In this document: in pieces, positions 10,264 through 21,042 of the stretch
Layout: each line of letters begins with the position of its first letter
Numbering within the stretch: position 1 is the first letter of the stretch
Assembly: GCA_029239355.1 (NCBI GenBank)
Contig: JAQZAZ010000006.1
Location: 62,001-126,000, forward strand
Direction of reading: 5' to 3'
Length of the DNA stretch: 64,000 nucleotides
From: Sphingobacterium sp.
GTDB taxonomy: Bacteria; Bacteroidota; Bacteroidia; Sphingobacteriales; Sphingobacteriaceae
Translations under genes and position numbers: made by a program
The notes under the pieces: model-generated
Told to the model about the DNA's origin: nothing
Database searches by the model: none
The model's input: the letters and a program-made list of their open reading frames with translations, nothing else

Positions 10264-10297
10264 AAAAGTAGTATTCCTTTTCTGGATACTACTTTTT
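10263..10297. terminator. Bidirectional hairpin terminator
   Basis: AAAAAGTAGTAT / ATACTACTTTTT perfect 12-bp arms with A and T tracts in the stem. Confidence 0.75.
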
Positions 10298-10546
10298 CAT
10301 TTTTGGCTTAGCCAATCGCAATTGGCTAGCCAAAATACCAGCATTCCTTAACTTTGTTTTCACTTCCTTACGCTCCGTTAACAGGCTCTGTACCTCTCCT
10401 TGTGAACGTAAATATTGCCTGAATCTAATGCGTCCTTCATTGTCCCATGTAATAGAAGCAGATCCGTCTATAGTATGATGTGCGGCTGCGCTGCTTATCA
10501 CCACCGTCTTTGATAAACTTTCTATCTCCGTAATGAGAAGCATCAA
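10289..10546 (-). CDS. Hypothetical protein
   Basis: ORF 85 aa, no family recognised. Confidence 0.4.
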   Translation of the reverse strand: MMLLITEIESLSKTVVISSAAAHHTIDGSASITWDNEGRIRFRQYLRSQGEVQSLLTERKEVKTKLRNAGILASQLRLAKPKMKK

Positions 10547-10576
10547 CTTTTATCCTTTTTTAAAGTTAGGGCTTTG

Positions 10577-12661
10577 TTAGTAATGCAATTCCAAAATAGG
10601 TTTATCGGCAGCCGCCTCCCTACTGCTAAATGACATATCATTTGTAGAAGAAGGAGCCCCAGTATTTAAAAACAGAAATGATGCCTTGCGATCGGTGCCT
10701 GTCAACAGTCTATTAATGGCCCCAGTGACATCAATGGTCTGCATTCCTATACCCGAAACAACGATCTTATCAACGAGCACAGTATCCATTGGTGCATTGT
10801 TCCAGTTTATATTATTTTCCAACCAAGATGTCGTATTGGTTGTGTAAATATGAATCGTCCGTAGTGGCGCTGTATTGGCTCCTGCAACATACATTTTCAA
10901 TTTGGCCGAACTCACCTTAGGCTTAGTGATCATTGCGATATCAAATTTCGCATATGCTTTACGCGCATAAGAGACAGCATCAGATTTGATAACAAGATCA
11001 GTGCTGCCACCATAATTTGTACTGGCATAACTGCCATTGCGTACATATGCATCTGCAAGAGAGCTCCCCGAATTAGCTATAACTGCATGCTGAAAGGCTC
11101 CTACATCGGGATTACCAAAAGGTAATGCATTTCCTGAAAAGTCTTTTCCGCCGTTATTGTAAATGAAAATACCTGCATTACGGACAGGTGAATCGGTGCT
11201 GACATCATAACTTTTAGCCGCATCGAGTCCATTTCCACCAACTGGATTAATAAATTCAGGATCAGTATAGAAATTATTATTACGTATAGTAGTGCCCCAA
11301 TTCAATGCCGTAAATGTATTGGATGGATATAGGCAATTGTTGTTAAACCTTAATCCATTATCTGGCTGGGTAGAAAGGCTGCTTATGGTCGAGTTCGTAT
11401 AGAAAATATTATTTGAAAAAGTCGCATAGGGCTTTCCTGAACTTACCCCATTCATAACATTGAGCAAGCTTGCCGCTGGGTTTGTGATATAGAAAACGTT
11501 ATTGTAGATCTCACGGGAATCGTGTGTTGTTTTTTCAATCAAAAAAAGCTTTTTGAGACGGGTGGTGCCGATATCATTGAAAGAAACATTATAACGTACC
11601 TTAATATTCTTAGCCTGATTCATAAAAAGCATAAATCCACCATTATTATCATGCGAATAATTGTATTCAAAGATATCGCCATCGGTAACCGAATTCGTGT
11701 CATAACCATCTGCATCGAAGGCTACTCCGTCGTTAGCCCCGCCCCCAGTCATACCATATACTTCATTATGCGCCACAAGTGTATTCAAACTACCTATCGT
11801 CCATATACCGGCATAATTTTGTGATCCCGTGTTCATACAGGCCTTGTAGACTGTGTTGTGTGTAATTTGACTTCCCCCAGTTACACCTGACATAACAATA
11901 CCATCGCCATAGATGTATTCGATTAGGTTATTATCGATAATAATATCTTTTGACCGTGCGGACATAGCTCTATCCCCGGTTGTCCTTATGCCTTCAACGG
12001 AACAGTTGGCAACATGGCAACTTTGTACCAAGGCACCATATATTTTCCCGTCTAGGATGATCCCGCCTGAGCTCTTGTTGTAATTAGCCTGCCCATCGAT
12101 CGCGCCATTTACATCATGGACATAACAATTTTTAATGGAAATATTATTAATAGCAGTCCCCGAGGCACTGCCTCCAACCACACGGATACCCGTAGCGGCA
12201 TAACTCATTCCGGCCGGGACGGTATTAGTTAGCTCGAGGTTATTCACTTCGAAATAAGATACTTTATTGAGATAAAGCGCATTGGAACCATTCTTCAATC
12301 CGCCGCCATTGATAATCGGTCGGGCATCACCACCATACTTATCTATAATAATGGGAGCCTCAGTTGTTCCTGAGCTTTTTATATGCAAGGTATCATTCCA
12401 TATCCCACCACTCTTAAACAGGATACGATCACCCGGAGTAAATGTTGAAGCATTAATTTTGGAAAGCGTTTTCCATGCTGCTGTCATACTGGTACCTGTA
12501 CTATCGTCATGTCCGGCGGGATCTACATAATAAGTGTTACCGATATTTGCCGCATTTGCCTTCATCTTTTGATTAGCTGATGCCAGTGGATCAAGTTGTA
12601 CCGTTTCTTTGCAACTCAATAAGCCCACGATTCCGATAGAAATCATACTTAATTTTCTCAT
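10577..12661 (-). CDS. Right-handed parallel beta-helix lipoprotein with C-terminal DNRLRE/CBM96-like domain
   Basis: Lipobox ISIGIVGLLSCKE; beta-helix repeats (IDNNLIEYIYGDGIVMSGVTGGSQITHNTVYKA); C-terminal SSLADAYVRNGSYASTNYGGSTDLVIKSD...AYAKFDI. Confidence 0.87.
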   Translation of the reverse strand: MRKLSMISIGIVGLLSCKETVQLDPLASANQKMKANAANIGNTYYVDPAGHDDSTGTSMTAAWKTLSKINASTFTPGDRILFKSGGIWNDTLHIKSSGTTEAPIIIDKYGGDARPIINGGGLKNGSNALYLNKVSYFEVNNLELTNTVPAGMSYAATGIRVVGGSASGTAINNISIKNCYVHDVNGAIDGQANYNKSSGGIILDGKIYGALVQSCHVANCSVEGIRTTGDRAMSARSKDIIIDNNLIEYIYGDGIVMSGVTGGSQITHNTVYKACMNTGSQNYAGIWTIGSLNTLVAHNEVYGMTGGGANDGVAFDADGYDTNSVTDGDIFEYNYSHDNNGGFMLFMNQAKNIKVRYNVSFNDIGTTRLKKLFLIEKTTHDSREIYNNVFYITNPAASLLNVMNGVSSGKPYATFSNNIFYTNSTISSLSTQPDNGLRFNNNCLYPSNTFTALNWGTTIRNNNFYTDPEFINPVGGNGLDAAKSYDVSTDSPVRNAGIFIYNNGGKDFSGNALPFGNPDVGAFQHAVIANSGSSLADAYVRNGSYASTNYGGSTDLVIKSDAVSYARKAYAKFDIAMITKPKVSSAKLKMYVAGANTAPLRTIHIYTTNTTSWLENNINWNNAPMDTVLVDKIVVSGIGMQTIDVTGAINRLLTGTDRKASFLFLNTGAPSSTNDMSFSSREAAADKPILELHY

Positions 12662-12900
12662 AATTTTGTATTTGTTTTATAATTGTTTTTGTTTGCGGCG
12701 AATTCAATATTCTACACTCCCAGTGACGATTAGTAATATTTGATTTAATTAATAACATTAAGTTATAAACAGTTTATTCACCATATGGGGTAAAATCAGA
12801 AATAAAAAGGGGTAATATCTTAAAGGGCCTCCTTAGTTTTAATTTAAATGATCTAAGCAAGATTATCGTTATCTGGCAGTTAGTTGATACTAGATATGCT

Positions 12901-13473
12901 GCTATTTTAAACACAATTTTCTGGTTAGGTTGGCGGTGTGTCATTGGTCTTGGTGCATCATCTCAAACAGCCAAGAACTTAATAGCTACAAAAGAAGCTG
13001 TTTTAAATTTACCTTCAGTAAATGAAGCAGAGGCTGTAAACCGGCTTGCTAAAACCACAGGTTCTCATCCTGTTTCGCAAACTAAAATATTAAAGGGATA
13101 TTGCTTCGAAGAAAATAAATTTGAAATTGCAGGATTAACAAGGTTACCTTCCGAAACCGTCAATGCCCCTAGGGTGAGCGAATGCCCAGTACAAATGGAA
13201 GCTGCTGTCAGAGCGATTCATAAATTGGCAGCGGATGAAAGTATAGAACAGGGAAAAATTATCACGTTTGAACTAAAAATAAACAGGATATATTTGGATA
13301 CATCAATTATTATGGATAGTAAACCCAACAGAGTTGATCCCGACAAGTGGAAACCTTTGATTATGAGCTTCCAAGAGTTTTATACGCTTGGAAATAAGGT
13401 ACGTGAATCAACTCTTGCAGAAATCCCTGAACATATGTATTATACACAACATAGGGACTTGTTGAAAGAGTAA
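12901..13473 (+). pseudogene. Flavin reductase family protein, N-terminal part lost
   Basis: Frame open upstream of the listed ORF: FWLGWRCVIGLGASSQTAKNLIATKEAVLNLPSVNEAEAVNRLAKTTGSHPVSQTKILKGYCFEENKFEIAGLTRLPSETVNAPRVSECPVQMEA; expected upstream flavin-binding segment absent. Confidence 0.75.
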
Positions 13474-14011
13474 AGCTCCGCGTCATTGAAACGGATAAAT
13501 TGCCTTTTGTGAACGAGATGCTTGATACAAAAGATGCTAAAACGCACTGGACTAAGCCGCTGCTTGTGGCCAATTTTGAATCTGCCACCCTGACCAAGAC
13601 TGGAAGGATCCGCAAACCAGCTACTTTCTTGGGCTGGCGATTGGATAAAAAAAATCAACAGGTGGTCCGCGAAGTCCCAAAATCCACTGTAGCCATCGAT
13701 GCTGATGCTATAAAAGACCAGTCTGTAGTAACTACAGAACGTACGCGACAAAGGCGAACTCGCAAACCCAAATTGTTAAATAAGATAGCAAATGGAAGCG
13801 TGTTGATGAATCCTTTGAAGGATCTGTCGTAACGGATGTCCCGATGAAACATTGCAACCTGCAGTTCCATGATATTGACAGAGAGCTTTGGAGGAATGTG
13901 ACCAAAGGTGATTTAACCCTTTAATACAAGAAGGTAGCGCCTTATATATTACCAGATAAGAAAATTGCCGTAGCCAACAACAGCTTTCTAGAAGCGATAT
14001 TGCAACAATAA
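13470..14011 (+). pseudogene. ligD: Relic of DNA ligase D (ligase C-terminus/polymerase-domain junction)
   Basis: ETDKLPFVNEMLDTKDAKTHWTKPLLVANFESATLTKTGRIRKPATFLGWRLDKKNQQVVREVPKST, then after a frameshift ...LQFHDIDRELWRNVTKGDLTL*YKKVAPYILP, resembling the start of a LigD polymerase domain. Confidence 0.8.
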
Positions 14012-14013
14012 AA

Positions 14014-14042
14014 AAGGCCGAGTCCTTCATACTCGACCTTAA
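14014..14042 (-). terminator. Rho-independent terminator on minus strand
   Basis: Minus strand AAGGTCGAGT-loop-ACTCGGCCTTTTTTATT, one G-U pair, downstream of 14199..14432. Confidence 0.7.
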
Positions 14043-14198
14043 AAAACTAATCTAGCCCTCCCATAATCCTTAACTTCTATTTATTGGACAATATTTTATT
14101 GCGATAGTTTAACAGATATTGTAAATAGTGAATCGAGGACTTGACAGATGGGCACTTGGATATCGTGCTTTACTATGACAGGCGATCTTACCGCAGGT

Positions 14199-14432
14199 CT
14201 ATCCTTTGATTTTTCTGATATTTGCTTCTACAAATTGGCCTTGCAAATCGAATAGTAAACTATCGCTACCCAGAATATCAATTCGGTAAATATTATACTC
14301 TTTTTCAATACCTTGAATCAGACTTGCAGGGTGATTTTTGATAATGTAAGATAGAATATTTCTTCTGATATCTTGGGCTGACAATGTTCCTTCCGCTCCT
14401 CTTATTAAATTCCAATTAGTCATATAACTCAA
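14199..14432 (-). CDS. Small hypothetical protein, possibly PepSY-like
   Basis: ORF 77 aa; ILSYIIKNHPASLIQGIEKEYNIYRIDILGSDSLLFDLQGQFVEANI resembles PepSY-like repeats; followed by terminator. Confidence 0.5.
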   Translation of the reverse strand: MSYMTNWNLIRGAEGTLSAQDIRRNILSYIIKNHPASLIQGIEKEYNIYRIDILGSDSLLFDLQGQFVEANIRKIKG

Positions 14433-14787
14433 TTTTAATTTTTAAATATTGTGATTACCTAAGCTAGATAGCAATGTAGGAAAGAATTAGGAAAGCTTCT
14501 TCTGTTTTGGAATAGGCCTTCAGGCGTGTCTTGGCTATTGTTCGGGCCTTGCCATAACTACCTTGTTAATAAGACAAATATTAGCTACCTGTTTTTAATT
14601 CCACTTAAAGTCTGTCTTAAAATTCTAAGATATGATTGCTCCTTGGTGAATTCAACAGTAGGAAAACGTTTCTTGAAATCTTTGTCTTACTCGTAATCAG
14701 TTTTAATAACACAATTCTAGTTGGGAAATGAATATAAGCCTACTATCAAAAGAACGCTTACAGCACGGATAAAAACAGTTAAGGTGA

Positions 14788-14824
14788 AACTAAAAGCCTT
14801 TTGATTCCACAAGCGGCTTTTAGT
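14788..14824 (-). terminator. Hairpin terminator
   Basis: AACTAAAAGCC / GGCTTTTAGTT arms just downstream of minus-strand 14848..15360. Confidence 0.55.
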
Positions 14825-14847
14825 TCTTCTAATAGTATACGTACCAG

Positions 14848-15360
14848 CTAATATTGTTCAAGATAAGTGGTAGAAACCACCTTATTCATCTTTCTTTGTT
14901 TAAGGAACTGAAAAATAGATCCGATGATAAAAAGTACAAAAAGAATCAGGAGTGTCTGCGCGATTATTGGATCTTTGCTATCGCTGGCCAAAGGATCTGC
15001 AATCGGGATGCGGGTAAAGGTCTCATTCACTGTCGGTACAAGTGATAGAAAAAAACTAAATGATAGTAAGAAGTTTTCAAAATATCTCGCTCTGAGACTA
15101 GCCTTTTTGCGCGAAAAGAGAAAATATGCTATCGCAACCAAAAGAATGATAAAGAGCGAAAACACATGCCCAGCATTGAAACCTCCATGCTTTGAAATAC
15201 CCAAAGCCGATAGTGAGGTCACAATGGTTGCATAAAAATATACCCTTCCAGACAAGGCGGCGAGATTGATTTTGCCATATCTGATAAATCCTGCTACTGC
15301 AGCTACAATTGCTAAAATACCGAGGATGGTATGAAAGATTCCTACACTTGATAAACTCAT
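14848..15360 (-). CDS. Hypothetical integral membrane protein
   Basis: ORF 170 aa with about 5 hydrophobic segments. Confidence 0.65.
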   Translation of the reverse strand: MSLSSVGIFHTILGILAIVAAVAGFIRYGKINLAALSGRVYFYATIVTSLSALGISKHGGFNAGHVFSLFIILLVAIAYFLFSRKKASLRARYFENFLLSFSFFLSLVPTVNETFTRIPIADPLASDSKDPIIAQTLLILFVLFIIGSIFQFLKQRKMNKVVSTTYLEQY

Positions 15361-15664
15361 TTTTTTACAATTTAATAATACACCAATGAATAAAGCGGCT
15401 TTGCCTAAACCGCACTGTGCCCACTATGCCATTCCTCTCTCCAAAATATAGCGAGAAATAATGCCCTGGAAGGAACACTACAAATTTGCATCGGAAAGAT
15501 TAAAGAGACTTGGGGATTTGGTTCAACTATTTGAGATTTTGGCTCAAAAAACTTTTACGCAGTCGCTGGAAATGCGCAGCTAAAAAAATCTTAAAAAGCG
15601 GAATACCTACTGCTGATGTGCCCAGTCAGCTATGGTATGACACACTTTTTAATTACCTATCGGT

Positions 15665-16519
15665 TTATACTCCTTTCTGCTGTTGCCTGTAAGCGGTAGG
15701 GCTAACATGATATTTATCGCCAAAGCTTTTAGTAAAAGTGGCCAGGTCATTAAAACCGCAATCAAAGGCAATATCACTGACACGTTTATCTGTTATTGCG
15801 AGCAATTCGGCAGCTTTTTCCAATTTTTTGGTTCGGATATAACTGCCGGGGCTATCGTTATATAATTTTGTGAATTCGCGTTTAAAAGATGAAACACTAA
15901 GATTATTTAGCTCAGCCAATTGATCAATCGTTAGCTGGGAAAATAAATTTGCTTCAATAACTTGCTTGAATGAATAGCTCATTGGCGAAAATAACTGTGA
16001 CAAAATCAATTGAATTGCTTCAGCGTTCTGGGACTGTCCCAGCAATAAGATGATTTCTTTCAATTTAAGCACCAATATATCTTCATTTACAAGCACAGGG
16101 TTTTCAAAATAGAAGAGCAACCCTTCTATATACTTTTGGACCAGAAAATCATTGCTTATTTTTTCATTTGATTTATTTGAAATAAGATGCTTAGGCTTTT
16201 GAAACAGTGCAGGCAGTTCGCGGTCATAGATCCGCTTCAGGATATCAGGATAAAAGGTAACGATAATGACCTGACAGCCTTGTCCCGCTTTAGCATTGTG
16301 GATTTGATTTCCAGAACCGACGCAATTGAGCAGTAAAGCGTAATTCGTAGGAAAGTCAGTTTGTTCATCGTTTCGTTGATAGCGAAACTCTCCTTCTAAA
16401 ACATATAGAAAACAGGCTTGCTCAGCAATAGGGAAGTCATACCTAAAGGGTGCAGACAGATCAATTTTCTGGATCAATGGTTTACCAAACAGTTCGTATT
16501 TTTTATAATCATTCAGCAT
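15665..16519 (-). CDS. AraC family transcriptional regulator
   Basis: VSDIAFDCGFNDLATFTKSFGDKYHVSPTAYRQQ; start at MLNDYKK more likely than 16579. Confidence 0.92.
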   Translation of the reverse strand: MLNDYKKYELFGKPLIQKIDLSAPFRYDFPIAEQACFLYVLEGEFRYQRNDEQTDFPTNYALLLNCVGSGNQIHNAKAGQGCQVIIVTFYPDILKRIYDRELPALFQKPKHLISNKSNEKISNDFLVQKYIEGLLFYFENPVLVNEDILVLKLKEIILLLGQSQNAEAIQLILSQLFSPMSYSFKQVIEANLFSQLTIDQLAELNNLSVSSFKREFTKLYNDSPGSYIRTKKLEKAAELLAITDKRVSDIAFDCGFNDLATFTKSFGDKYHVSPTAYRQQQKGV

Positions 16520-16656
16520 CGTCGTAAATTTACGGATTAATTCTGATCCATGCTGATTGGATCGAGTTGCTAAGCACACGGCCGGTTCAAACTGTTCTGA
16601 TCAAGGGACAAAATAGAATCAAGAGATATCCATTACAGCACCCTTGACTCCAATTT

Positions 16657-18537
16657 CTATTCCACTGGATATTCTCTCAAGATTGAACTTATTTTCTTCT
16701 TTTTGCCGATATTTTCGCTGCTCTTGATAATTTCCTCGTTTATCCATTTGATTTTATTCAGATCCATTTTTTCGACCTTGCGATCATAAGTGACCAGCCC
16801 ATTGATTTCATGCTCCACATCTGAAGTCTGCGTATAAATAGCCGAGCTTAACCCCCTGTAAATCATACGTTGTTCAATTTCATTGAGCAAGTAAATATAA
16901 GTATCTGTCAATACATCCTTATTGATCAATATTTCGTAGGCATTATTAGGTACAGGCCATAAGTGATTGCGTACAAAAAGACCTTTTCCTCCAAATTCAC
17001 CTAAAGATGCGGCGCGGTGTGCATCCGGTTTGGGGAAAGCTTTATCTTCCATTTTTCCGTAATGGTGCATGTCTACAAAATCACCATTGCCAGGATCACC
17101 TTGTGCTGGCCTATAACCCGGTGCATAATTAAATCCCGAGTTGCCATTAACCAGCCTTGAGGGGTCATATTCCTTGGTCCATTGGGTGATATCCGGCACT
17201 TCAAAGGCGCCCCAGTTTTCATTGAAAGGCACCCAGGTAACAATAGAAGGCACACTGACCAGCTGATCCATCATCTGTTTAAGTTCGGTCCGGAACTGCT
17301 TCCGTACAGCGACAGAATCGGTATCATCTGGATACCATAAATTTGGCATATCCTGCCAGACCATTAATCCCAACCGATCGCAATGATAATACCAGCGCAT
17401 GGGTTCGACTTTGATATGCTTACGGATGACATTAAAGCCAGCCCGTTTTGCAAGCTGGATGTCGTAAAGTAGAGCTTCCTCTGTCGGTGCTGTAAATATT
17501 CCATCCGGCCAATAGCCCTGGTCTAACAACCCAATCTGAAATTGGAACTTTCCATTTAACAAGGGTCTGTTTATACCGTCGACCTTCCCGATATTAATGG
17601 AGCGCATCGCAAAGTAAGAGTCTACCCGATCCACTGTTTGCCCCCGTCTATCTTTCAGTTCTACGTTCAGCTGGTATAGAAAAGGGTCGTCCGGGCTCCA
17701 TAGATGAGGACTGCTGATCGGGAGAAAAAAAGTTTCATCAGCCTTTCCTTGTGCTTTAGCAACCTCCTGTTGTCCATCATTTGCCCTGGCAACAATCGTC
17801 AGGTTTTTACCTTGCGCGCAGGCTGTAATCTGTAATCTATTATTTTTTAGGTCGGGAATCAGCTTGAGCCAAGTTACATGCTTTTGCGCTACAGGTTCCA
17901 TCCAGACCGTTTGCCAAATACCCGAACTAAAGGTGTAGTCTCCCTTATCACCATTCTTTCCGGAGGGCATTTTACCATCATTTGGATCATAAGCTCCCAC
18001 GATGAGGCTGTTGTCGCCAGGTTTTAAAAAGTCCGAAATATCAAAACTAAATGCACTATATCCCCCCGTATGGTTGCCCACCTTTAGGCCATTGATATAT
18101 ACGCTAGCATAGTGATCTACCGCACCAAAATGTAATAAGACACGTCGCCCCTTCCATGTCGGTGGTATCACAAGAGTTCGTCTATACCATAAGAATTTTT
18201 CGGCGCTTCGGGCAATTCCGGACAGTTCTGCTTCCGGAACAAAGGGTACCCGGATCTTTTCTGTCTTTGCAGGAAAAGCTGGTGGGGTATCGGCTGTTCT
18301 TGGATCTGTATGTGTAGTGCCACCAATATAGTCCCATATCCCATTGAGGTTTTGCCACTCAGTGCGCTTCATCTGTGGACGAGGATATTCAGGGAGTGGT
18401 ATTTCCGCTGTCAATGCATGCGCAGTCCAGGCTGTAGGAAGTGTAAAGTCGGCCAAAGACTGTGCTTTTAAAACATTCGTAAATAACCACGACATTAATG
18501 TCAACATGAACAGACTAAATTTTGTTAGGTTTATCAT
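16657..18537 (-). CDS. Glycoside hydrolase family 2 protein (beta-galactosidase/glucuronidase-like)
   Basis: Sugar-binding domain [57 protein letters not shown] (acid/base), LGEFGGKG (nucleophile region). Confidence 0.9.
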   Translation of the reverse strand: MINLTKFSLFMLTLMSWLFTNVLKAQSLADFTLPTAWTAHALTAEIPLPEYPRPQMKRTEWQNLNGIWDYIGGTTHTDPRTADTPPAFPAKTEKIRVPFVPEAELSGIARSAEKFLWYRRTLVIPPTWKGRRVLLHFGAVDHYASVYINGLKVGNHTGGYSAFSFDISDFLKPGDNSLIVGAYDPNDGKMPSGKNGDKGDYTFSSGIWQTVWMEPVAQKHVTWLKLIPDLKNNRLQITACAQGKNLTIVARANDGQQEVAKAQGKADETFFLPISSPHLWSPDDPFLYQLNVELKDRRGQTVDRVDSYFAMRSINIGKVDGINRPLLNGKFQFQIGLLDQGYWPDGIFTAPTEEALLYDIQLAKRAGFNVIRKHIKVEPMRWYYHCDRLGLMVWQDMPNLWYPDDTDSVAVRKQFRTELKQMMDQLVSVPSIVTWVPFNENWGAFEVPDITQWTKEYDPSRLVNGNSGFNYAPGYRPAQGDPGNGDFVDMHHYGKMEDKAFPKPDAHRAASLGEFGGKGLFVRNHLWPVPNNAYEILINKDVLTDTYIYLLNEIEQRMIYRGLSSAIYTQTSDVEHEINGLVTYDRKVEKMDLNKIKWINEEIIKSSENIGKKKKISSILREYPVE

Positions 18538-19002
18538 TCGGTTTAGTTTTAATCAGGTTTATTTTACACAACGCAGCATGGAATAAAGCCCAAAATCGAT
18601 ACTATTTTCTGCTGAATCGCGTTTCGTTTTATTCGCTTAAGATTTAAAGCTGTAATTTAAAACTTTTCCGCCCATTTAAAACGAAAATAACACAAATAAT
18701 ACAGAAATAACAAAAGCTAAAACGTTAATTCAAAATCAGACCATGAATTCCTTAAAAAAGCGCAACAAGCTGATGAAAACACTGACCACGACGCATATGT
18801 TTAATATTGAATTTAAGGGCTAGGGATGCTTAATCTGTCGTCTTGATGGACTAATGTAGTGAACACAAACTTATACTGAAAAAACAATATTGATCTCGTG
18901 TATGAGCTCTACCGGTACAAATATTGAGCTAGCTGGAATTCATAGTCGTGTGGATAATTAGCAAAATAATTATATCTTTAATACTCCAAATTTTTAAATT
19001 TT

Positions 19003-19638
19003 ATGAAGGCACATACGTACGAAACACAATCAACTATTACTCCTCAAAAAGCATTAGACTTCTTAAAAGAAGGCAATCAACGCTTTGTCAATAATCTAAA
19101 GGCAAACCGAGATCTTCTCGAACAGGTAAATGCTACCCGCGAAGGTCAGTGGCCATTTGCCGTAGTATTAAGCTGTATAGATAGCCGCACTTCTGCTGAA
19201 CTTATATTTGACCAAGGGCTGGGTGATATTTTCAGTATCAGGATTGCCGGAAATTTTGTCAATCAGGATATTCTTGGTTCAATGGAGTTTGGTTGCAACG
19301 TCGCTGGCTCCAAACTCATTGTCGTATTAGGCCACACCAAATGCGGTGCATTGAAAGGAGGATTAGATGCTGCACAAATCGAAGGAATGGGAATGGACAA
19401 CTTGAACCATTTAATTAGCCATTTTGATCCCATTATCAATGAAGTAATAGATGGAAACGAAGAACGCTCCTCGAAAAATAGTGTATTGCTGGAAAAATTA
19501 AATCAACAGAATATTAAACACGCTATTAAAGATATTCGCAAGCAAAGTTCAACACTTCGGAAGCTTGAAGAAGAAGGTAAGATTAAGATCGTTGGTGCAA
19601 ATTATGATGTCGAAACAGGCAGCGTAAATTGGTTGTAA
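19003..19638 (+). CDS. Beta-class carbonic anhydrase
   Basis: VLSCIDSRTSAELIFDQGLGDIFSIRIAGNFV...VLGHTKCGALKGG. Confidence 0.95.
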   Translation: MKAHTYETQSTITPQKALDFLKEGNQRFVNNLKANRDLLEQVNATREGQWPFAVVLSCIDSRTSAELIFDQGLGDIFSIRIAGNFVNQDILGSMEFGCNVAGSKLIVVLGHTKCGALKGGLDAAQIEGMGMDNLNHLISHFDPIINEVIDGNEERSSKNSVLLEKLNQQNIKHAIKDIRKQSSTLRKLEEEGKIKIVGANYDVETGSVNWL

Positions 19639-19744
19639 AGTTATTTCAGAAAATGCTATTAACGCCGTTGACTATAAAATCTGATGATTCGTTCAAAGAT
19701 AACCTACGTCACGGAATAAGTATGATCATGCTAAAAATATAAAA

Positions 19745-19785
19745 AAAGCCGCTTGGTAAGTATCCGAGCGGCTTCAATTTTTATT
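19745..19785 (+). terminator. Rho-independent terminator after carbonic anhydrase
   Basis: AAGCCGCT...AGCGGCTT stem followed by T-rich tract. Confidence 0.75.
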
Positions 19786-19891
19786 TAAAAGTATTGAAGC
19801 AGTTGGGTTTCGTACCAATAATTCACAAGCTTTACTAGGCTAAAGGTATAAGTTTCAAAAAAAGTCTTCCAAGGAAATAAATAGAGATAAC

Positions 19892-20269
19892 TCAAAACAC
19901 TTCTTCCCGAATATTTTTTTTGTGCATTTTTCCCCAATCCGAAAGTGCCACAATAACATTTTTTAGCGTTCTGCTGTAATCGGTAGAAATATATTCTACT
20001 ACCACAGGTGTTTGATCAGCATGTACTACTCTTTTCACAAAACCATTCAGTTCAAGGTCTTTCAATTCGTTAGAGAGCACTCGCGCCGAAATTCCCCGAA
20101 TATTTCTCTGAAGCTCATTAAATCTGATATTTCCACTTTCCTGTAGAACAATAATAATCTTTAATTTCCATTTCCCGCCGATAACATAAATTGCATCTTC
20201 GACAGAGGAGAGATTTTCGGAACATCTTTCAGCCGTTATAGGCTCTTCTAAATCCATTGTATTTTCCAT
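19892..20269 (-). CDS. HxlR family transcriptional regulator
   Basis: YVIGGKWKLKIIIVLQESGNIRFNELQRNIRGISARVLSNELKDLELNGFVKR; start placed at MENTMDLEE because upstream ORF extension overlaps operator-like repeats. Confidence 0.9.
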   Translation of the reverse strand: MENTMDLEEPITAERCSENLSSVEDAIYVIGGKWKLKIIIVLQESGNIRFNELQRNIRGISARVLSNELKDLELNGFVKRVVHADQTPVVVEYISTDYSRTLKNVIVALSDWGKMHKKNIREEVF

Positions 20270-20291
20270 GAGATTCGACTTCAAACTAACC

Positions 20292-20330
20292 AAAAGGTTA
20301 CTACTAACCTTTTGATTACTACTAACTTTT
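20292..20330. promoter_or_regulatory. Probable HxlR operator in divergent promoter
   Basis: Inverted repeat AAAAGGTTA-CTAC-TAACCTTTT (20292..20313) plus direct copy TTACTACTAACTTTT (20316..20330), 18-bp period with TTACTACTAACCTTTT (20298..20313). Confidence 0.7.
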
Positions 20331-20379
20331 AATAAGCGAATATACATAATTTTGCTAAAGAAATTTTAATAAAGAAAAA

Positions 20380-20982
20380 ATGAAAAATATACTTCACATT
20401 ATTTCAAGTCCAAGAGCAGAGGCTTCTGCAAGTAGAAAGCTAGGAAATGCTGTTATTCAAAAAATTCGGGAAAAGTATTCCGATAGCAGTGTAAAAGAAC
20501 GTGATCTTACAAAAAGTAAAGTTCCACTTTTGGAAGAGGTACATATAAATACCTTTTTTACACCTGCTGAAAATCATTCTGAGGAACAACAATCAATCAG
20601 CAAATATTCGGAAGATCTGATTTCCGAATTAAAGGAAGCTGATATTATCGTTATTGATTCTCCAATGTATAATTTTTCAGTTCCTGCGACTCTGAGAGCC
20701 TATTTCGATTTTACGTCAAGAGCGGGATATACCTTTAAATATGATGAAAATGGACCAAAAGGCTTGCTAAGCGACAAGAAACTATATGTCGCTTTTACTT
20801 CTGGAAATATCTATTCAGAAGGACCATATCAGCTATACGATTCTAATATTCCTTACATCAAAAATATCTTTGGGTTTTATGGTATTTCAGACATCAGTGT
20901 TTTCCGCGCTGAAGGGCTTTCAATCCCCGGAATTATGGAAACATCATTGGAAAAAGCAATCAACAATATCGCCATTGATTAA
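20380..20982 (+). CDS. FMN-dependent NADH-azoreductase / quinone reductase
   Basis: ILHIISSPRAEASASRKLGNAVI, ADIIVIDSPMYNFSVPATLRAYFDFTSRAGYTFKYDENGPKGLL. Confidence 0.93.
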   Translation: MKNILHIISSPRAEASASRKLGNAVIQKIREKYSDSSVKERDLTKSKVPLLEEVHINTFFTPAENHSEEQQSISKYSEDLISELKEADIIVIDSPMYNFSVPATLRAYFDFTSRAGYTFKYDENGPKGLLSDKKLYVAFTSGNIYSEGPYQLYDSNIPYIKNIFGFYGISDISVFRAEGLSIPGIMETSLEKAINNIAID

Positions 20983-21004
20983 TACAATGATTTGATATAA
21001 AATT

Positions 21005-21042
21005 AATCCTTGTCATTCAAAATTTGACAAGGATTTTTTATA
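21005..21042 (+). terminator. Rho-independent terminator
   Basis: AATCCTTGTCA-loop-TGACAAGGATTTTTTATA downstream of azoreductase. Confidence 0.85.

Noticed and set aside
12700-14020. Insertion sequence or prophage scar at the flavin reductase/LigD relics
   Set aside because: No transposase ORF, terminal inverted repeats or target-site duplication identified by eye.
20298-20330. Two similar TTACTACTAAC-type repeats considered as a minimal CRISPR-like array
   Set aside because: Only two short copies at 18-bp spacing, located in a divergent regulator promoter; operator is the better explanation.
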